Assembly (NCBI GenBank): GCA_965207565.1
Contig: CBDBMQ010000009.1
Coordinates: forward strand, 496,001-560,000
Origin: Bin80 sp965207565
GTDB lineage: Bacteria; Bacteroidota; Rhodothermia; Rhodothermales; Bin80
Reading direction: 5' to 3'
DNA length: 64,000 bases
The stretch's first letter is position 1, and each line of letters begins with the position of its first letter. Positions 9,198 to 16,370 of the stretch are shown one piece after another. The translations under genes and the position numbers were made by a program. The notes under the pieces are model-generated. The model searched no databases, was not told the DNA's origin, and saw only the letters and a program-made list of their open reading frames with translations.

Positions 9198-9521
9198 ATG
9201 CTAGTGAATGAGTAGAAGCAGCGGGCTGATGCCTACATTTCGTATTCTGGGGACACGATGGTTTATTCCGAGAAGGCGGGATGGCGGTGCTATATGATCA
9301 TCAGAGAGAGCGAATCTGATGTCACTTGGACTGGTTTGGGTTTTACCGCGAGTTTGCCCGTATTCACAACATTTGAGGTAGAACCTTCGTGGGAGATATT
9401 GGAAGACGTGTAGGACAACTTGCTGAAACGCAGGACGATGATGTTCGTGGCACATCTCTTTCCTATGTGTCCGAAGTGTAACGGAGGGGGCTATTTGCAC
9501 GATCTGCGCGGCATTCGATAA
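9198..9521 (+). pseudogene. Possible decayed reading frame with two amber stops
   Basis: One frame from ATG 9198 to TAA 9519-9521 reads protein-like but is broken by TAG at 9213 and TAG at 9411. Near its end it encodes a two-Cys knuckle, CPKCNGGGYL, of the type seen in Zn ribbons. No family recognised. A 22-bp segment inside it (9365-9386) recurs near 10180-10201, which weakens the coding reading. The opposite strand is also open for 99 codons but looks less like a protein. Low confidence. Confidence 0.25.
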
Positions 9522-9626
9522 TCGTATCTAAATGCTGCTCAAGAGTGCTGAAATACGCGGTTATGTACTCCAAGGCACGGGTGCACTGTATAGCTTTCCA
9601 CCAAGATGAGGACGGCCCGATGAGAT

Positions 9627-10010
9627 CTACTCTGGCAAGACGGGCACCGAAGTTGTAGCATCCTCCTTGAAAGTCCTAGACCATAAGGCTTGTGTTAAGG
9701 CTTGTTGGTGTGCTAGGCGTCTGTCAAGTTGATTTATGGCCTTGCGTAATTCCTTGAATTCGTCCCTGAATTCGTCCCGCAGTTTACTGTTATCCTCACG
9801 GAATTCGTCCCGCAGTTTACTGTTTCCATCGTGCAGTCCACTGATTTGTTGGCTGAATTCGTCCCGCAGTTTACTGTTTTGGCTGTGGAGTTCCTGAATC
9901 ACTTGATCAAAACGCTTATTTTGTGAAACACTCCACCGCCAAGTTGAGAGGATAAACGTAACAATAATGCTCGCTGCGGCAATGATTGCGGCAATGATTT
10001 CTGGCTGCAT
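9627..10010 (-). CDS. Membrane-anchored coiled-coil protein with hendecad repeats (copy A)
   Basis: The 127-aa product starts MQPEIIAAIIAAASIIVTFIL, an N-terminal membrane anchor. It continues into a charged coiled coil with 11-residue repeats of the form NSKLRDEFRED, then a tail with RRLAHQQALTQALWSR. A 159-aa paralogue lies at 46653-47132 with the same anchor and tail but more repeats. Repeat number therefore varies by whole 33-bp units. No catalytic motif is visible. It may be an anchored scaffold or spacer; function unknown. Similarity continues outside the coding part on both sides (see repeat entry), so the whole block has moved or duplicated. Confidence 0.7.
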   Translation of the reverse strand: MQPEIIAAIIAAASIIVTFILSTWRWSVSQNKRFDQVIQELHSQNSKLRDEFSQQISGLHDGNSKLRDEFREDNSKLRDEFRDEFKELRKAINQLDRRLAHQQALTQALWSRTFKEDATTSVPVLPE

Positions 10011-10030
10011 CTCTTTAGATAGTGATTATA

Positions 10031-10070
10031 GTTATTGCACGGAGTTATTGCACGGAGTTATTGCACGGGG
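10031..10070. repeat. Three tandem copies of a 13-bp unit
   Basis: GTTATTGCACGGA occurs twice in full and once with a changed end, directly before the start of the coiled-coil gene (which reads leftward). The paralogous block near 47150 lacks the array, so it arose after the two copies separated. Probably replication slippage. The rest of 10071-10377 holds no gene I can support. Confidence 0.7.
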
Positions 10071-10377
10071 TGCTATTCCCAGAAAGGTATGAAGTTCCCA
10101 AGATATAGTAGGGTTTTATTGATAGTCGGGCGTTTTGCTGTCATGGCTCATCTCGTAATGAAAGCAGCAGGGTTCTATCCACAACATTCGGGGTAGAACC
10201 TAAATCTTCAAGTTCAATATATCCTTGATAGTGAATCCAGTCCAAGGCATTTCAAGCAACAAAACCGAGGTGCAAAAATTCATCGGGTTAGCTCCCTCCA
10301 AGGGTATCAGTTAGAAATCGCTTAAAGCAACAAAGCCAAGACACCCTGCTCCCAGATTATTTATGATGAAGAAATCG

Positions 10378-11353
10378 TTAGCCCATTCTTGAATCTACCT
10401 GTTCCCACGCTAAGGCACCTGCCCCCAATACAACACTGAACGCGGTAATGTCAGACAGTTCAATCCTTATCTCCTCTCCAAGGGGATAGCGGAATGTGTG
10501 GTTATTTACATGCGCGCGGATCTCGTCCAGGAAGTAAGGGGCTGCGGAAGCCGCGCCGCCACTCAGAATAATAATTTCCGGTGCATACATGTGAATAACA
10601 CTGACGAGAAACCAGGACAATTCGGTTTTCCAGATGCCGAAGGCATCCATACATAACGCGTCATCCTGGGCAACTCCCTCAATCACCGCTTCAAAATCTA
10701 TACTCGCAGGATCATCAAAATAACGTTCATTCAAGACGGATGGCAGTCCTCTGGCTAAACTATCCCGAGCAATGATACCCAGTGCTGTGGCGGAGCAAAG
10801 GATATTTGCGGTTCCACGGGCACGAGTAATACACAACCGATCACTGCCGGATTGCTGGACTACATGGCTTGCCTGGGTCCCAAACTGAAGATGTGGATCC
10901 CGAAGAATTTTTCCATCCAACATAACACCTGATCCAACACCGGTGCCCAGTGTGATCGAAACCGCCCAGCGATACCCACGGGCTTTTCCGTAGTGGGCCT
11001 CAGCAATGATGGACAGGCGCCCATCATTGTCCGCAATCACAGGTAGGCTCAAGTTGTGAGAGAGACTGGGTACGATCGGGTATCCCTCCAGGCGGAGCTT
11101 GCCTGGCAGCAGTACGACACCTTGTGCAGGATCTACCGCACCAGGAAATCCCAGCCCTATTCCTATGGGAGCATCTCCCAGATTGGTCTGAATACAGGAA
11201 ATCTCCTCTATCACCGCGGCTTCCAGTGCTTCTGCTGACAGTGCAAAGCCTGATGATCGCATTCGCTTTTTCCAGAAGCGTACCATCTGGAAGGACGGCA
11301 CCCGTTTTTATACGAGTACCACCGACATCAACACCGATCACATATTCATTCAT
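10378..11353 (-). pseudogene. ROK-family sugar kinase, single-base frameshift
   Basis: ROK kinases phosphorylate sugars or amino sugars with ATP. The N-terminus from ATG 11353 has the phosphate-binding signature IGVDVGGTRIKTG. After LLEK the frame breaks, and the rest continues in the next frame (GFALSAEALEAAV..., GLGFPGAVDP, VSITLGTGVGSG) to TAA at 10378. The likely lesion is one extra base in a five-T run (plus strand, 11267-11271). Repaired length would be 324 aa, normal for ROK. The SIS-domain gene lies just upstream, overlapping by 8 bp, so the pair probably served amino-sugar or sugar-phosphate use. An assembly or sequencing error in the homopolymer is possible. Confidence 0.8.
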
Positions 11354-12122
11354 CTGCGAACAGGTGGGCTAGGCTTTTTCTATAGGCTTCGTAGAACTGT
11401 TCGAGTTGTTCTTCCGCCGTAGTATCCCCAATAAATTGATGGCTGGGTAGAAGAACTGGTGTATGTCCACGCTGCAATAACTTCTCCGCAACCGCAACCC
11501 GTAACATATTCATCAACATCCCTCCCGTAACCGTCGATACAGGGCCGGTGCGCCATTCGAGTCCATCAAGCTCACTAATGCAGTCACCAGGTGGACATTG
11601 ATTATCAAGAACGATGTCAGCGATATCAATCAGTTTCTTACCTGACGAATGCGACGCACTCGTTGCTCTAGAGTGCTCTGTCGAGACAACTCCAATCACA
11701 GGCAGTCCTCGCTTTTTCACCCCAAGAGCCATTTCCACGATGAGTGGCCGGATTCCACTGGTTGAGATAATCATAAATGCATCATGGGGGCCAAATCGAA
11801 AACTTCGCAAAATTTCTTCGGCATATCCGCTGACCTTTTCGAGATGAAGTGGTCCACGCAATCCGTTGGGTCCAATGATTGCGGAGTGGTTTGAAAGTGC
11901 CTGCTCCACGAGTGCATAAAAACCAACAAACCCGCCTTGTCGGGGTGTCATTTCTTCACACATCATGCGCGAGTGTCCCGACCCAAAGCAGAAGATTAGA
12001 CCGCCTTTTGCAATCCGTTCTGAGCACAATTCTGCAGCACGCTCAATCTCTTCTAACTGCATTTCTCGAAGACGATGTAGCCGCTCAATAGTTTGGTCAA
12101 AATAATCTGCCGCCGCCACCAT
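11346..12122 (-). CDS. SIS-domain sugar-phosphate binding protein
   Basis: A 258-aa SIS-domain protein of the sugar-isomerase-like group. The phosphosugar site is represented by IFCFGSGHSRMMCEEM (41-56) and FMIISTSGIRPLIVEMA. SIS proteins isomerise or sense phosphosugars, and members of this length often sit next to ROK kinases, as here (8-bp overlap with the ROK gene downstream). A likely role is an isomerase, etherase or deaminase on the product of the kinase; no substrate can be read from sequence. It is intact although its kinase partner is frameshifted. A 12-bp gap separates it from the HU/SPOR gene upstream. Confidence 0.75.
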   Translation of the reverse strand: MVAAADYFDQTIERLHRLREMQLEEIERAAELCSERIAKGGLIFCFGSGHSRMMCEEMTPRQGGFVGFYALVEQALSNHSAIIGPNGLRGPLHLEKVSGYAEEILRSFRFGPHDAFMIISTSGIRPLIVEMALGVKKRGLPVIGVVSTEHSRATSASHSSGKKLIDIADIVLDNQCPPGDCISELDGLEWRTGPVSTVTGGMLMNMLRVAVAEKLLQRGHTPVLLPSHQFIGDTTAEEQLEQFYEAYRKSLAHLFADE

Positions 12123-12134
12123 AAATGTAGAGGA

Positions 12135-13193
12135 TTAGAGGTCGGTGTTCAAGATATTGAGTACCCATGCCTGCGCTGGAAGCTCAGTCAGGCGATCCTT
12201 TAGGGTCAATGCTTCAGAAATTGTGGGGACTTGGCCAATTGCCACGCGATAGAGCGTATTATCATGGTTCCTAAGCGTATCGACGGGAATCGTGGGATAG
12301 AGTCCACGATATTCATCAATTAGGGTAGATGCCTGCTCTGGGGTGTCGAATGAACCAATAACGAGGGTGTATCCTCCCGATTCCCGGTTCAGTAGTGGAA
12401 TTTCTGGGTCCGCTGCAAGAGGCGGAGTTTCAGCGGCAGGTGGATCTGCAGTATCATCCAAAGTAATCGAGGGTTGCTCTGGATTCGATTCCGGTCGAAC
12501 ACGGAATGCATCCGTGATGGATTGGTCAACAGTATCTAAGCGATCAATGGAAGTGATATCGGCTGCCGAATCAGCGGAGACCGAATCAGGGGCGACGGGT
12601 AAGAGGGCAGGAGATTTTGTATCATCCAAGGCTTGTTGAAAGGGTGCAAAATTACTTTGAATCACAAAATAACCGCCGATCACAGCACCGATTACAACGG
12701 GTATCGCGATTGTCCAGCCGAATTTCCGGCGATGTTTGACGGACTCCATTGGCATCTCTTTCGTGACCTCCAGGGAGTCCAGGTTTGCATGAGCCCCCGC
12801 AAGGAATGCTTCCAGCTCAGGATCAGATGAGAATTCGAGTTTTCCATCAGATTGTTTAAGGATGCCTATTTCAGGGATATGGACTGGCATCTGGGCCAGG
12901 ATTTCCTTGATCAGAAGGCCAATGACCGCAGCAGCTTCTTTATGGGACGCTCCCAAGTTTGATGCCAGCCCAGAGATTAGTGATTCATCTGTGGTCAGGG
13001 AAGGATCCCCTTCAAGCATCACACGCTTTCTTGGGGGGTGAAGGATGAACTTCTGCTCGTCTACCCGCTCATTTTTACTGGGAACGGATTCAACTTTCAG
13101 AGTCCCTAAGCCAGAAATCGTCAATTGATTATTCTGAAAAAGGGTCTCGCGTATGACTACCGTGACTTCTCTGAGGACTGATTTACTATTCAC
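12135..13193 (-). CDS. HU-like/SPOR-domain membrane protein
   Basis: Three parts are visible in 352 aa. The first is an N-terminal IHF/HU-like domain of the CCDC81 type (LTISGLGTLKVE, with a second half around IPEIGILKQ). The second is one membrane helix (GWTIAIPVVIGAVIGGYFV, near 175-193). The third is a periplasmic Pro/Asp-rich linker and C-terminal SPOR domain (GYTLVIGSFDTPEQA...). SPOR domains bind septal peptidoglycan stripped of stem peptides, so the protein probably acts at the division site. The HU-like half faces the cytoplasm. This fusion is characteristic of Bacteroidota and relatives. A 95-bp AT-rich divergent gap separates it from the PfkB gene and must hold both promoters. Confidence 0.8.
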   Translation of the reverse strand: MNSKSVLREVTVVIRETLFQNNQLTISGLGTLKVESVPSKNERVDEQKFILHPPRKRVMLEGDPSLTTDESLISGLASNLGASHKEAAAVIGLLIKEILAQMPVHIPEIGILKQSDGKLEFSSDPELEAFLAGAHANLDSLEVTKEMPMESVKHRRKFGWTIAIPVVIGAVIGGYFVIQSNFAPFQQALDDTKSPALLPVAPDSVSADSAADITSIDRLDTVDQSITDAFRVRPESNPEQPSITLDDTADPPAAETPPLAADPEIPLLNRESGGYTLVIGSFDTPEQASTLIDEYRGLYPTIPVDTLRNHDNTLYRVAIGQVPTISEALTLKDRLTELPAQAWVLNILNTDL

Positions 13194-13288
13194 AACAAAA
13201 GCAAGATGATTTGCATTAGCCTTGAATGTCGTAATTTAGCTAAAGCTACTGAATCTATCTTAGTTTAACCGCCTAATTTCATTCTTGA

Positions 13289-14215
13289 ATGAGTATACTA
13301 GTGGTGGGAACGTTAGCCTTGGACGATATTGAAACCCCTTGGGAGAAGGCTGAACGTATTCTCGGTGGGAGTAGCACCTATATTGCGTTTGCGGCTAGAC
13401 CGTTGGCTGACCCTGTGGGAATTGTTGCTGTGGTTGGCAGAGACTTTCCCGAGGAGTATAGACAGTTACTGCAATCAAGTAATTTGGATCTGACAGGTAT
13501 ACAAAGCCTGGAAGATCAGGATACATTTGCTTGGGGAGGGCGCTACAGAACGAATATGAATATCAGAGATACTACGTTTACTCATCTGAATGCTTTGGCC
13601 GAATTTAATCCACTGGTCCCGGATGCTTATGTAGACAGTAAAATCCTGTGCCTTGGAAACCTACCTCCTAAAACACAAAGTGATACTTTAAGTCAAATGA
13701 GTGGCAAGGGATTCGTGGCGTGTGATACAATGAATTACTGGATTGATAACATGCGGGAAGAATTGAATGATGTTCTTTCACGGATAGATTGTCTGTTGAT
13801 CAATGATGAGGAAGCCCGCCAGATAACTGGTGAAGGCAATCTGTATACCGCTGGTCGTCAGGTTCTGGCATTGGGCCCTAAAATACTGATCATCAAAAAA
13901 GGTGAGCATGGAGCAATCCTATTCATTGAAGAGCAGGTTTTCATTGTACCAAGTTTTCCCCTGAAAGAAGTTCGCGATCCGACAGGTGCAGGAGATGCGT
14001 TTTTGGGAGCGTTTGGCGGCAGCCTGGCAAACGAGTCATTTATCGGCTTGGATGCGCTCAAGCGAGCGGTTGTTTATGGCTCCACAGTGGCCTCGTTTTG
14101 TGTAGAAACTATGGGGCCATATGAATTGGCAAACCTGACAAATGCTGCCATTGAGGAGCGGTCTAAATTGTTTCGGGGGGTAACAGAATGGCCTGTTCTG
14201 CATGGGCATGTTTAA
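13289..14215 (+). CDS. PfkB-family carbohydrate kinase
   Basis: Ribokinase-fold kinase of 308 aa. The C-terminal signature DPTGAGDAFLGAFGGSL (about 230-246) contains the catalytic Asp in GAGD. The N-terminal part has GGSSTYIAFAARPL, the substrate-side glycines. The N-terminus SILVVGTLALDDIETP is typical of a branch often annotated simply as sugar kinase. Substrate not readable. Divergent from the HU/SPOR gene; nothing functionally linked lies downstream. Confidence 0.85.
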   Translation: MSILVVGTLALDDIETPWEKAERILGGSSTYIAFAARPLADPVGIVAVVGRDFPEEYRQLLQSSNLDLTGIQSLEDQDTFAWGGRYRTNMNIRDTTFTHLNALAEFNPLVPDAYVDSKILCLGNLPPKTQSDTLSQMSGKGFVACDTMNYWIDNMREELNDVLSRIDCLLINDEEARQITGEGNLYTAGRQVLALGPKILIIKKGEHGAILFIEEQVFIVPSFPLKEVRDPTGAGDAFLGAFGGSLANESFIGLDALKRAVVYGSTVASFCVETMGPYELANLTNAAIEERSKLFRGVTEWPVLHGHV

Positions 14216-14574
14216 TGCGTGCAACTGCTCTGACTTCGTTATCCGTGGGCTACTACTCTGCGGTAGAGTGGCTTGAAGTAATTCTGATCGGCATATCATC
14301 AAGCCCCACTTCACGTCTCGATGGACTCATTGAAGACCCTTTCCGTATAGAATCGTCGCGGAACCGTCCGATGGATGCACTGCAGCCCCTGATGGTCTTC
14401 GGCAGCAGCATCAAACAAAGAAGTGACTTTTTTTCGTGAACATGCTTTCAGAAGTGATGACGTAGTTTCGGGAATCGTGCAACAATGGAGGTATCAAATT
14501 CTCGAATGCAACGAATAGAAGTATATTGGACTCTTCATCCACAAGCACCATTGGACTATTTGGGATGAGAGCGA
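14216..14574. other. Gap of 359 bp without a supported gene
   Basis: Open frames here are short and unlike known proteins. One runs on from the end of the PfkB gene in another frame and looks like a shadow. No tRNA, clear promoter or strong hairpin was recognised. A run of T at about 14428-14434 follows no obvious stem. Confidence 0.4.
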
Positions 14575-14943
14575 ATGCATAAAATTAGGCTCGTCAATGC
14601 AGTTTTCTTCGCTCGCCACGGGGTAACCCCCGAAGAGCGGCAAACGGGGGGGAGGTACGAGGTGGACGTAGAGGTGAAATTTGATTTTGAAGTAGCTGCA
14701 CAAGAGGACAATCTTGATGCAACTTTGTGCTACGAAACGATTTATCGTATCGCAGAAAGTGTAATGCAGGATGAAAAAATTAAATTGATCGAACGGATCG
14801 CCCATCTGATTGCCAACCAGATTGCTGAACTGTCCACGCAGATTGAGTATGTCGACGTCTGTGTCCGTAAACGGAATCCTCCAGTAGGGGGGATCGTTGA
14901 CTTTGCCGAAGTGGTATACCGAAGCGAAAAAGTTAAAACGTGA
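14575..14943 (+). CDS. folB: Dihydroneopterin aldolase
   Basis: FolB cleaves 7,8-dihydroneopterin to 6-hydroxymethyl-dihydropterin and glycolaldehyde in folate synthesis. The 122-aa product matches the family length. It has VNAVFFARHGVTPEER (6-21, with the conserved FxxxHGVxxxE pattern), RYEVDVEVKFD, and the DATLCYETIYRI segment with the conserved Tyr. It overlaps the 3' end of the convergent maf gene by 11 bp. No other folate genes nearby. Confidence 0.9.
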   Translation: MHKIRLVNAVFFARHGVTPEERQTGGRYEVDVEVKFDFEVAAQEDNLDATLCYETIYRIAESVMQDEKIKLIERIAHLIANQIAELSTQIEYVDVCVRKRNPPVGGIVDFAEVVYRSEKVKT

Positions 14944-15526
14944 TTAAATTGCTGAAATGTTTTCTGAGCAATGTGTACAATCTTCGAAGTGGCAGACCGA
15001 CTACATTATAGTAGTCTCCATGAATCCGTTCAATAAATAAAGCCCCCAGATCATCTTGAATACCATAGGCACCGGCTTTATCAAGAGGCGCACCCGTTTT
15101 GACGTAATTGGAAATCTCTGCTTCAGTCAGCCGACCAAAAGTGACCTCGGTAGATTCCACAACAGACACAATTCGCTCAGAGTGCTTATGAACTAATGCC
15201 ATTCCAGTATGCACTATGTGTGTGGATCCGCTCAATTGACGAAGCATGTCTGCAGCCTCGAAAGCTCCCTGTGGTTTCCCGAAAATCAATCCACGAGAAA
15301 CCACAAGGGTGTCAGCACCAAGAATCAATGCATTGGGCTTTCTTTCTGCAACCGAAGCTGCCTTTTTGAGTGCCAGATGTTCGACCAATTCCTCGGGTGC
15401 GAAATTTTCCGTGACGGTTTCGTCTATGTTGGGAGAGATATGAATAAAGGATATTCCTATCTGCCGAAGAAGCTTGCGCCTTCGTGGAGACTGGGAGGCA
15501 AGTATGAAATCAGTATGAATTTGCAT
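14933..15526 (-). CDS. maf: Maf-family nucleoside triphosphate pyrophosphatase
   Basis: Maf proteins hydrolyse non-canonical or excess NTPs (dTTP, UTP, m5UTP) and affect septation. The 197-aa product has the N-terminal signature LASQSPRRRKLL (9-20), ADTLVV (94-99), FGKP, and the late GAYGIQDDLGALFIERIHGDYYNVVGLPL block. All expected acidic residues are there. Convergent with folB; 61 bp from the divergent ParA gene. Confidence 0.92.
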   Translation of the reverse strand: MQIHTDFILASQSPRRRKLLRQIGISFIHISPNIDETVTENFAPEELVEHLALKKAASVAERKPNALILGADTLVVSRGLIFGKPQGAFEAADMLRQLSGSTHIVHTGMALVHKHSERIVSVVESTEVTFGRLTEAEISNYVKTGAPLDKAGAYGIQDDLGALFIERIHGDYYNVVGLPLRRLYTLLRKHFSNLITF

Positions 15527-15587
15527 GAAATGGATCTAAGTCTCCGGTCTGAGCTTTTTCATATGCGCGAAACCAAGGGGTAATATA

Positions 15588-16370
15588 ATGTCAATCATTA
15601 CGGTTTGTAATCATAAAGGTGGCACTGGAAAAACTACAACATCTATACATATTGCAGCCGCGTTGCACTTGATGGGATACAAGACCATGATCATAGATCT
15701 GGATCCACAGGCGTTTCTGACGTGCATGATGGATATAGGGCCATCCAATACTGCCAGTACATCACTGGATTTGTTTCATCTTGATAGCAGCTTGTCTGAT
15801 TTGGAAGTATTACAACTACCTCCATTTGACTTACTCCCATGTACTGGGGGTATGAACCATCTATCAAGCAAACTAACTAGTGCCACGGATATGTTCTGGG
15901 TCAAGGAGGCACTCCAGAATCAGAGCGTCTATGATACGATCATCATAGATACGGCGGCCGCGGTTTCAGTGTACGCACTAAATGCCATGATTGCCGCGGA
16001 TACATTGATGATTCCCGTAGTTCCTGAAGTGCAATCTGTATATGGAGCGGAGCAGACATGGGGGACTGCAAAAGAGGTGCAAAAAAAATGGAATCCTGGT
16101 CTGAAGACGGCGATGTTTCTTCTGACAAATGTGGACAGGCGTAAAAAAGTGCATCATCAGTACAGTCAATACATGCGCAAGACATATGGAAGTCTGGTGA
16201 TGGATACGGTCATTCGTACATGTGCCTCGCTTGCTGTTGTATGCAAGGATGGGACCACCGTATTTGAGAGGAACCTGAATTCCCGTGGGGCCAAAGACTA
16301 CGCGGCCGTCATAGACGAGTTGGTTAGACATGTGTTATCCCCTGCAAAAGCAGAGAATGAGGTGGGGTGA
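15588..16370 (+). CDS. ParA-family ATPase (orphan)
   Basis: Deviant Walker A CNHKGGTGKTTTSIH (7-21) with the signature Lys, Walker A' LDPQA (38-43 region) and IIIDTAAA mark a ParA/Soj/MinD-type ATPase of 260 aa. These proteins bind DNA or membrane and position chromosomes, plasmids or protein complexes. No ParB or parS-like gene is adjacent, so it is probably not a plasmid partition locus. The stop TGA (16368-16370) overlaps the ATG of the penicillin-acylase-like gene, an unusual coupling. Confidence 0.88.
   Translation: MSIITVCNHKGGTGKTTTSIHIAAALHLMGYKTMIIDLDPQAFLTCMMDIGPSNTASTSLDLFHLDSSLSDLEVLQLPPFDLLPCTGGMNHLSSKLTSATDMFWVKEALQNQSVYDTIIIDTAAAVSVYALNAMIAADTLMIPVVPEVQSVYGAEQTWGTAKEVQKKWNPGLKTAMFLLTNVDRRKKVHHQYSQYMRKTYGSLVMDTVIRTCASLAVVCKDGTTVFERNLNSRGAKDYAAVIDELVRHVLSPAKAENEVG

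Larger units (their letters stand above)
9623..10200. repeat. Dispersed repeat A (coiled-coil gene plus flanks)
   Basis: About 580 bp resembling 46649-47304 in the same orientation. The match covers AGATCTACTC at the left end, the whole coiled-coil gene apart from internal repeat number, and about 190 bp beyond the gene start ending in TAGAACCT. Divergence is moderate. No inverted ends, target duplication or transposase were seen, so the mode of spread is unclear. Confidence 0.65.

Noticed and set aside
9201..9500. 99-codon minus-strand frame
   Set aside because: Composition unlike a protein and no start context; the plus-strand reading is slightly better though itself broken.
15588..16370. 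Plasmid partition locus
   Set aside because: ParA is alone; no ParB, no parS-like repeats and no replication gene.
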